Of a stretch of 64,000 nt of DNA, positions 51,301-60,300 are shown piece by piece. This stretch comes from Dermatemys mawii (Eukaryota > Chordata > Testudines > Dermatemydidae). The stretch lies in NCBI GenBank assembly GCA_007922305.1, contig ML677335.1:22911904-22975903 (forward strand). Reading direction: 5' to 3'. The first letter of the stretch is position 1; each line of letters begins with the position of its first letter. The position numbers and the translations under genes were made by a program. Below the pieces are notes generated by a model. The model was not told the origin of the DNA, did not search any database, and was given only the letters and a program-made list of their open reading frames with translations.

Positions 51301-54300
51301 GTGGGTATTAGCCCATGAAAGCTTATGCTCTAATACTTTAGTTAGTCTTTAAGGTGCCACAGGACTCTTTGTCACTTCTGCAATTCCAGACTAACACGGC
51401 TACCCCTCTGATTCTTGAATCTTTTACTGTTATTTTTTAAACAAACTTGAGTAGTCTGAAAGTTGTTGTCCCTTTTTAATATATAAAGTCTCTGATTTAC
51501 TTTTATTTCACCTATAGTCTTGTAGTTTAAAATATGCATTTGTTCCTGAAATTGTTGGCCATAACTGCTGTTTTTGAGACATAGAGTCTGGCCATCTCTG
51601 GAGACATTACTGTCTGGTTTCTTTCATTCTGGCTGAGGTGACCACTGTTGTTACTAATCTGAAGTAGGGAATTGGGACTGCTAATACAGTTTCAGGAATG
51701 TCCCCTCAGTGGTCTGTTAAGGCAGGTGGAGCATATTGGATAAACATGGTAAAAATTCAGTGGGCCAAGATGCCTGGGAAAATGTTTCTGTAACTGATTT
51801 ACATTGAGATCAAATCTATTTCCTTAGGGTAACAAGAAATAAGAACTCCTGAGAGAAATCCAGTTCTAATCATGCAGCACTTTGAATGATACTGATGCCT
51901 TGGACGAGTGTAAAAACAAAATAAAGTAAATTATCAGTATAGTGAATGTTAAATTAGATGCATGTCTTTCATTATTTAAATGAGTTGTCTTCATTCTGGA
52001 CATGTTCCTAAACCTGTTCCCCTTATGTTTAAATACTATTATTGCTAATCCCTTGTAGGAGTTTTCAACTCACCTTTTTGCCCCTGAATTTTTTTATGAT
52101 GCTGCTCATCTTTCTGGAAATATTTCAAGCTAGTCTTTTCCAACAGGAAAATGTTTCCAGTTTTTTCTTAATCATTTCCCTTTGTTGCGGAACTTAGTTT
52201 TAGGGGTCAGTAACTCAAGATGGAGGCTTACAGTCATTTCTGAATCATTTGATGTTTACTGCATAATCTGGGGATTTCTTTCTCTTGTGATGTGGGATTG
52301 GATTCTCAACAGCAAGCTTTCTCTTTGTAGAGGTCCTTCTGAGAATTCCAGTAAAGAGGGGGTTTTTCCATGTAACTTCAGTTAATGAATTTCCTTCCCC
52401 CTCCCCTCCCCTCCCCTCCCCCCTCCCGGTTAGTCAGTCTTTAAAATGTCATGGATTTTCCTAACACCTGGTTTGAGTGCAGTGTCACTGAGGAGAATTG
52501 AGCACTTTAAAAGAAAAACCCTCACCATTCCTGTTTCCCCTTGTGCCCAACGTGTCCTCAGCTGGAGACAAGCAGTCAACTCAGAGCTCTTTTGCTGACG
52601 TCTGTGTGCACATGTTTTTGCTACCAGTCCTGGTGTTTTTCTCTTTTAAAGCTTTGCCTGTGTCTGTCTTAAGTTATTTGCCTAAAGTATGTATATAAGG
52701 CAGAAAGAAAATGAGTTACCCTGGCATCGTCTCTAAAACTTGGCATGTTTGTTCCTTCTGCCATTCTCTCCAAATTCCAGTGATTTGAACTTTTGTCAGG
52801 TAGCTAGCTTCACATTGGAAATCAGCTTTTAAAAGTGAAATGTGAGCACTGTTCTTGTGGACTCATCTATGGCTTGCCCTTCTGCAGGTCTTTGAGGGTT
52901 TTATCTACCAATGATGAGACTGAATCACCTTGTGAGGCATAAGTAGTGGGATTGACAAGAGGTTGGCTTTTAGCGGCCTTGTGTGATGCTGCCTCCCTGG
53001 AATAGCTGTACCGGAGCTTGGTGTACATGCTTCCCCAGCAACAAACTACAATTTGTTGATCTCATTCATAGGGCTAGTACAACCTGGAAAATCTTGAGGA
53101 TTTTTGACAAGCTTTGTGTCTCATCTCTAAAGGTTTTATTTCCTAGTCAACAATTAAACAAACTTTGGAACCCACAATTCTGCAAAAGACCTTAAGATAG
53201 GGGTCAGAGGGTTTCTTCTTTTTAATGCAGAGGTAAATGAAGAGCGATACGTTTAGAATGGTGGTTCATAGTAACTTGTAAGGGCCCATAAGCTTTCCTT
53301 CCCTTGACAATGAGTCTAATCCTGGTTAAACATAGCATTTAAAAGTGAAAATGTGAACTTCACGTGTATAAAGAGGTACTTGCTTTTGAAGTTCTAAGGG
53401 AATGGTTAAAGGAACAAATGACACATTTTTAGAAAGGGCGGAGAGATTCTGTTCGTTCTTCTCCTCCATTTCCTAAAACACTCGCCTGTTCTTGATTTTT
53501 GCATGTGCTTTTCTGCACTGACTTCTGAAACTAGAGTACTTCGGTAGGAAAAACACAAAAACAGTGTCTGATTTTAATCCTTTCATACTGGACAGCTGTT
53601 GTTACTGTAGACTTTCCTTTGAAGGGAGCAGAGAGAAATATCTAAGAAGGCCGTGAGCTGGTGCTGAATCACCCTGCATTGGCCAATTGCCTAGCTCACT
53701 GCGGACACTAGAGGAAGAGAGATCCTGTGATGTGATTCAGGTCTTGTGTACATGAGAAACGGTCTACCGGTATAGCTACATACTGGCAAATCCTCCTAGT
53801 GGGGGCATAGCTTATACCAGCAAAAACACGCTTTTGCTGATATAGTTTATAATTGGGGTGGCCAACCCGTGGCTCTGGAGTTCAGAAGTTAATATACGAC
53901 TCCTTGTATAGGCACCGACTTTAGGGCTGGAGCTACAGGCGCCAACTTTCCCGTGTGCCGGAGCGGGGGTGCTCACTGCTCAATCCCTGGCTATGCACAA
54001 GCCCTGCCCTCACTCCACCCCTTCTTGCCCCCTCCCCTGAGCCTGCCATGCCCTTGCTCCTCCTTCCCCAGAGCCTCCTGCAGGCCACGAAACAGCTGAT
54101 CGGAAGGTGCGGGGAGGGAGTGGGAGGTGCTGATCAGGGCAGCCAATGGGTGGGAGGTGCTGGGAACTGCGGGGGAGCTGATGGAGGGCTGCTGGTGTAT
54201 TGCTGTGGCTCTTTGGCAAGGTACATTGATAAATTCTGGCTCCTTCTCAGTCTCAGGTTGGCCACTCCTGGTTTATAAAAGTTGCTCAAACAAAATAAGC

Positions 54301-57300
54301 TGTATTGGCAAAAGGACATTCTCACGGGTATATCTGCATCTACAGTAGGGCTTCTGCTGGTATAGCCATGTCGGTTAGGATCATAGAAAACCTTTAACAC
54401 CCATATCTGACCACAGCTATGCTGACAGAAATCTTAAGGACTCTGCGGCCTGGCATATGCTTTAGCATGTGGCACAAACTGTACATGCAGGCAACTGTCT
54501 GGTGCGACAAGCTAAACTTCACAGCAAATAGGTATCTGCTTAATTTGTCAGTGGGGGTGTCCTCCATAAGGTGAAGGAGAGACTGAAGCAAGATTGGGAG
54601 TTCCTCAGCGAAGGATGATATGGAAGACTAGGGTTGTAAGTCTAACTCAGTTTGAAGGGTAAAGGGATTGTTTAAGTGGGTAGAAACACCAGGACCTGGT
54701 AGCGTAAACCACCTAGCATCTAATAATGTAAACAGAAGACTGGGTAAATAAGTAGCAGAATGTAGGTGCTGCAATAAATAAGTCATGTTCATTTAAATAC
54801 CACCAAATAAACACAGCAGTTTTCCCCTCCCAGTTTGAAGCTCTGTTACTCCAAGCCTTTCAGTTGCTGCTTTTGCAAACTATGAAGAGCACAGTTTGTT
54901 TTCAGATCCCTGGTATGGATACTGCCTGAAGCAGCTGTTGCTGCTTGGCACAGACAGCAGCCGGAATAAATACAGGGAGATTTTTTGTTTCTGTGACCTC
55001 TATTCCTGATATCTGTATGTGTTTAGTCACTGTTGCACTTGCATTTAATTTTGCAGATGTGGCTTTTTGGGGTTTCGTTGCAGACCAGCACTACATCATA
55101 ATGCACGAAAACATTGACTATTACCTTTTTCTGATTTACCTTCCATTGATGGTGCTTGGATCGGCAAGCAGGGCTGGAGATCAAAAAGTAAAGATTTCCA
55201 AAGGCAAATTGAATGCCCCCTTCACCTTAATTATGATCATCTTGCCCAGTTAACTGGACTCTTTTAGGCCATCCCGGACTCAGGGTATCAGTAGCTTTTA
55301 TATGCAGCAGGTGGCCAGCAAATAGCAGCTTATTGTCTGAGATGATTAATATGAAAACTAAATGGTCAGTTTTTCCCACAAGAGCAGCCTGGAATGTTCT
55401 CTTTAAAGCTTTGTCTATGCTTTTTCTCTCTCATACCTATGCATCTACACTCCAAAGTTAATGGAGGCAGAATCAACTGTATAGGTAGCTGTAGTTACAC
55501 AATGATTACTGGTCTATATTAAACAATTTTGCCATATGCTTAGCTCCTTCTCCTTTTTAGAGTGCTTCAGTTATTTACAAAGCTCTTTGTGGCATTGGTG
55601 TGCGGTGATATGAAGATCAGAAGTCTATAGATTTTTTTTTTTTTTCCCCCTGTATTGTGATCGAAAAAGCACCATTCACATGCTCTATTGTCCTTTGTAG
55701 TTTCATTTGTGGTAAAACCATCTCTTCCAACTTGTGAATGAGCAATCTATTCTGCCACCTGTCTTCAGAATGAAGATAACTTGTGTTTAGATATACACTT
55801 TGTGTTGTGATGGTCCTCAAGCACTAGGAAGCTACTTTAATCTTTTCGTTGGTTTCCAGTTCACTTGTAGAAATGAGCCTTTCCTGTGATGCCCTGGCCT
55901 GAAACCTCTCTCAAAACATCGGCATGTTAGCCTCTCAACTCCTCCTTTTCCCTCCAACCCTCATTTCTGCAAATTTACTTAGTGTTTCATTTGTTTCTTC
56001 TATTCACTATAGATGACCTCTGGTGGGACTGAGAGCATTTTGATGGCCTGTAAAGCCTACAGAGATCTAGCCTACGAGAGAGGAATCAAGCACCCAGAAA
56101 TGTATGTTGCTATCTCCATAGCTTATTTTTTTCCCCCCGCAAAGATTTGTCTAGTTTTATTGTTCCTGAATAATACTTGGCTTGGAGCAGGTGGTATGCT
56201 ACACTCTTCTTTCATTTCTCTTAATCTCTTACGTTGTCCCGTCATCATCCCCCTCCCCCGCCTCCAAGCCTCTACATTCCTCTGTCAACTTTGTGGGTTA
56301 AACTTAGGACAAAAATCCAAACTGAAAGAAATAATGCAAAATAGTGCAGCAAGCTTTCAACAGTATGAGATGACGTTAACATGAACAGCATTGCTCATGA
56401 TTCATCACTTCTAATTAGAATTTGAGTGTATATGTTCAGGGCATAGGTACACTTGCATCTAAAAATTAGGGGTAGATGAGAATATCTCCACTTCCAACCT
56501 CCAAAAGCTTTGCCGTTACCTAAATGCTCGTGTAACCCACACACCACCTGATTGTGGTGTTCTGTCCAATCTAGTGGCACTGAGACCACTTAGAGAGAGA
56601 GAGAAATGAGTCCGCTCTACAGCCTTAGCCAAGAGCCAGTTGGCTTTTTTTAGCTCATGCGATAGAGACTCATGTTCTAAGCTCCAGAGGTCCCTATTTT
56701 GATGACAACCAGGGTCTGTCAGCGTTACACTCTCCTCCAAAACTCAGACCATTTCAGCTTTGGACCTCTCTGGAGCAGAGTTTGTCACCACTTTAAAATG
56801 TGTTGGAGTTTTGATTTGCTCAAATAGGAGGGCTAGAGTAAGATTACCACAATACTTCTTGCATATGATTTTGAGCTGGAATTTGAAAGGCTATTATTGT
56901 ACTGCGCACGACATCATCAAGCCCCAATGGTGATTTCTTCATACAGTGTGTACTCTTTTAAAGCTAGTGAAGCAACAGTAAGCATTTCTTTGGGAAATTG
57001 CTTATGGAGGAAATATTATAGTAGAGATAAGAACAGTGTTCTTTTGTCTTATTCCAAATTTCTAAGCCTGAAGGAAGGAGCTCTCTTCCTGACATTGTTG
57101 CAGACTGCTAAACAACTGTGAAGTATCATTAATCCAAGTTAATCTATTTTTGGGTAATCTTTTTGAGCCTTCGGTCACTGCCATCTGTTGGATGTATTAT
57201 AGATTGCATGTTACTTTCCTTTGGTGTACTTGTATCCCCTCATCTGTATTTTGATGTGCTCCTGCAGAGCAAACGTCAGTGATATTGCACAATTTTCAAC

Positions 57301-60300
57301 ACTTTTTATAAGCAGGACTTCTTCATTTTGGAGGAGGAGAGAACCTTATTTTAAAGAACTGGAGAACTATAAGTTTTGTACTTAGTTCATATAAGTCCTT
57401 TCAAATTGGTTTCCTCTAATTATCCCTTTAAAGTTTGAAGTGAATGGCGGAACATTGTTTATTTTAGTTCAGAAAAGCAGGGGGCCTGTGTGCCCAAAAT
57501 AATCTTTGGCCCTCATTTCCTTTTTGTTTTTTTTTTTTTTTAAATCATGCCAATAGGCTGACTATCCTGCCTGCAAGGGATAAGGTATAAAAATGCCTGC
57601 TGTCTGAATTTTGGCTTACACCTGGACAGGTATTCAAATTCAACCTAAACATTCCTTGGCTGAAGTATTGCCTTTCCTTCTTTGCAGACTGGTTCCAGTG
57701 AGTGTTCATGCAGCATTCGATAAAGCAGCGCATTATTTTGGACTGAAGATTGTGCACATACCATTGACCAAGACCATGCAAGTGGATGTTCAGGTATGGC
57801 TCTTAGACCGCACTAGACCCCTCTTCTGTGGAAAACTTTCAATAATGTTCCTGAAATAGCAGTCTTCTGCCTATCAGGGATGGGTTGATAGGTAGAGATG
57901 GTGGTGATGAACAGTACTTATCAGAAATAGCAAATAAAACTGCAGCAAAAATAATTGTTGCATTCTACACTGGGCCATGCTGTAAACAATTTAGATGTAA
58001 ACTGTTCCTTTGATCTAGCCTATATACACTGCTCATAGGCTCTTGTGTTTTGGTTTATCTTAAATCAAGTAGCTTCATTTTTTGGCAGGGTGGAAATTGG
58101 AAAATGGCATTTGATTATCTTCTCTCTCTAAATCTTCAGGCAATGAGAAGGGCTATTTCGAAGAACACTGCAATGCTGGTCTGTTCAGCCCCCCAGTTCC
58201 CCCATGGAGTTATGGACCCAATTGAGGAGGTGGCAGAGGTAGAGTACACCTTGAAATATGAGGTTGGAAGGGAAGAAGGGTTAAATAAGACTTGAATATC
58301 CTGGGCAAGTGTTTTCTTTGTAGAAACGGGTGTAAATGCAGAATTGTGACACTCTGAATCTGGTAGAAGGAGGAACAAGCTAGTGGGAAGTAGTTTGGAA
58401 GCAGATCAGCTGCTAATCAACAGTGATGAAGTTGGGAAGCAGTTTGGGAGAGGTGGGAAGTATAGGATTTTCAGGTATTGGTATAACTTGTTACATATTC
58501 ATTTAAAACTTGACCCAAGAGTGCAGGATTTAAGTATTTGAAATGACAACTGGATATTGTTGTAAAATTGGCTGTTTGGTGTTCTTTAAAACTTGAGCTG
58601 TTTCATACAGTGATCTGTCATGCTGATGAAGAGTCTTGCAAAAATGGCACATTTTAAATGCAGCTTCTGTCTTCAAAAGTGGAATATACTGCCAGTCTCT
58701 TGTATCTTCCTTCTTCTGTTGCTGAAGATGCTTTATTGTCAAAGTCTATTTCACAATTGCTTGGCACTAGACTTCTTCATTGCAGGACCAAGTCTGGCGA
58801 GAGCAGCAGGAGGATGAGCTGGGGTTGAGGGTGGAGGAGAAACAGTTTCATTTAAACAAATATGTTTAGAAAACCACTTGGGGAAACTCAAAGGGTTTAG
58901 AAATACCTTTTAAGTGGGCTGATAACTGGAGTGGTGGGAGGAGAGAATAATTAGATACATTTTTGATTTATATTTCACTTTATTTTTTACATTATAAATC
59001 AGGGGGACTCTACCTTTTTTCTTCTTAATGTGGACCATACCTTAATAGTGTATCGTGGACACCTCCTCCCATTCAAGTCATATTACATTCCTGTGTCGGT
59101 AACAGGACATGTGATACATTTTTAGCAATCTCATAATGGATTTTTTAAATCTACAAGCAAGAAGGAACAACATCATATGATCTACCAGATCTTCTGAACC
59201 CCTCACTAAGTGCTCCACTGTTTGAGAAGTGATGTAGTAAGGCTTTCTGGATCCTTCTGGAGATTCCAAACACTGTCTCATATGTGAAATGCAAAATGAA
59301 CTCAGCTGTCCCAAGAACCCTATTAAATTTACCTCTTTGGTTTTGCTTGAGTAACTAACTAGAACCTCTTGTCTGTGTTTAGTTGGCACTGAAGTATAGA
59401 ATCCCCTTCCATGTGGATGCCTGTCTGGGTGGCTTCCTCATTGCTTTCATGGAGAAGGCAGGGTTTCCACTACAGCGTCCATTTGACTTTCGTGTGGAAG
59501 GTGTGACTAGCATTTCTGCTGATACCCACAAGGTGAGAAGGGGAAGCGGTTGGGAGTAACTATCTAATTAAATGGTATTGCTTGCACCAGATCTACTTTC
59601 TCTAGGAAATTATAAGAGACGGTTACTGTTTAAAAGTGGAGTAGCCAGGCCTGCCATAATGGACATTCAAGGGAGAGTTCTAATGTCAGCCCTGCCTTTA
59701 GCATTCCTAAAGCACTTTGAATTACTTCTGTTGCATCCCACTAGAATTGAGCTAAGAGGAGGATGTGGCAGAGATACAACCGGAATAAAATTACATGTGG
59801 CTGTGGGAACTGCCAGGGAACCAATGCACATGAATGAGCACCTTAGTGCTCTATATTCTTGCTGGCATTAGGGTTTGATTTTAGGCATCTAGAGTAGCAT
59901 TTTTCTGTCTGGGTCCAATCATACTGTAGTCCAATCATACTGTATTGCCACAGTATGTATTGAAACGTCCCCTTTTTTCTTATGGACCCAAGTTCCAAAG
60001 CAGGTAAGAACACCTCAGATTCACTGCTGCAGTTCAGAAAAGATGGTACAGTTAGTGTTCTTTAGCTCCCTTTTCAGCCTTGTTCCTTAACACACAAAGA
60101 AACCATCAATGAAAATAAAGGGCAGTCCAATTAGAACATAAGAATGGCCATACTGGGTCAGACCAAAGGTCCAACAAGCCCAGTGTCCTGTGCTCTAACA
60201 GTGGCCAATGGCAAGTGCCCTAAAGGGAATGGACAGACTGGTTATCATCAAGTGATCCATACCTTGTCACCCAATCCCAGCTTCTGGCAATCAGAGGCTA

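Larger units (their letters stand above)
48820..56012. other. SGPL1: SGPL1 intron 6, 7.2 kb
   Basis: The second-longest intron in the window. It holds the MITE-like and hAT insertions, the fold-back SINE and simple repeats listed separately. The remainder shows no exon-like frame. Confidence 0.6.

Noticed and set aside
58985..59245. Another hAT or Charlie-like element
   Set aside because: The text near 59200-59235 (complement of ttctcaaacagtggagcac) hints at one, but no matching opposite terminus or 8-bp duplication was found.
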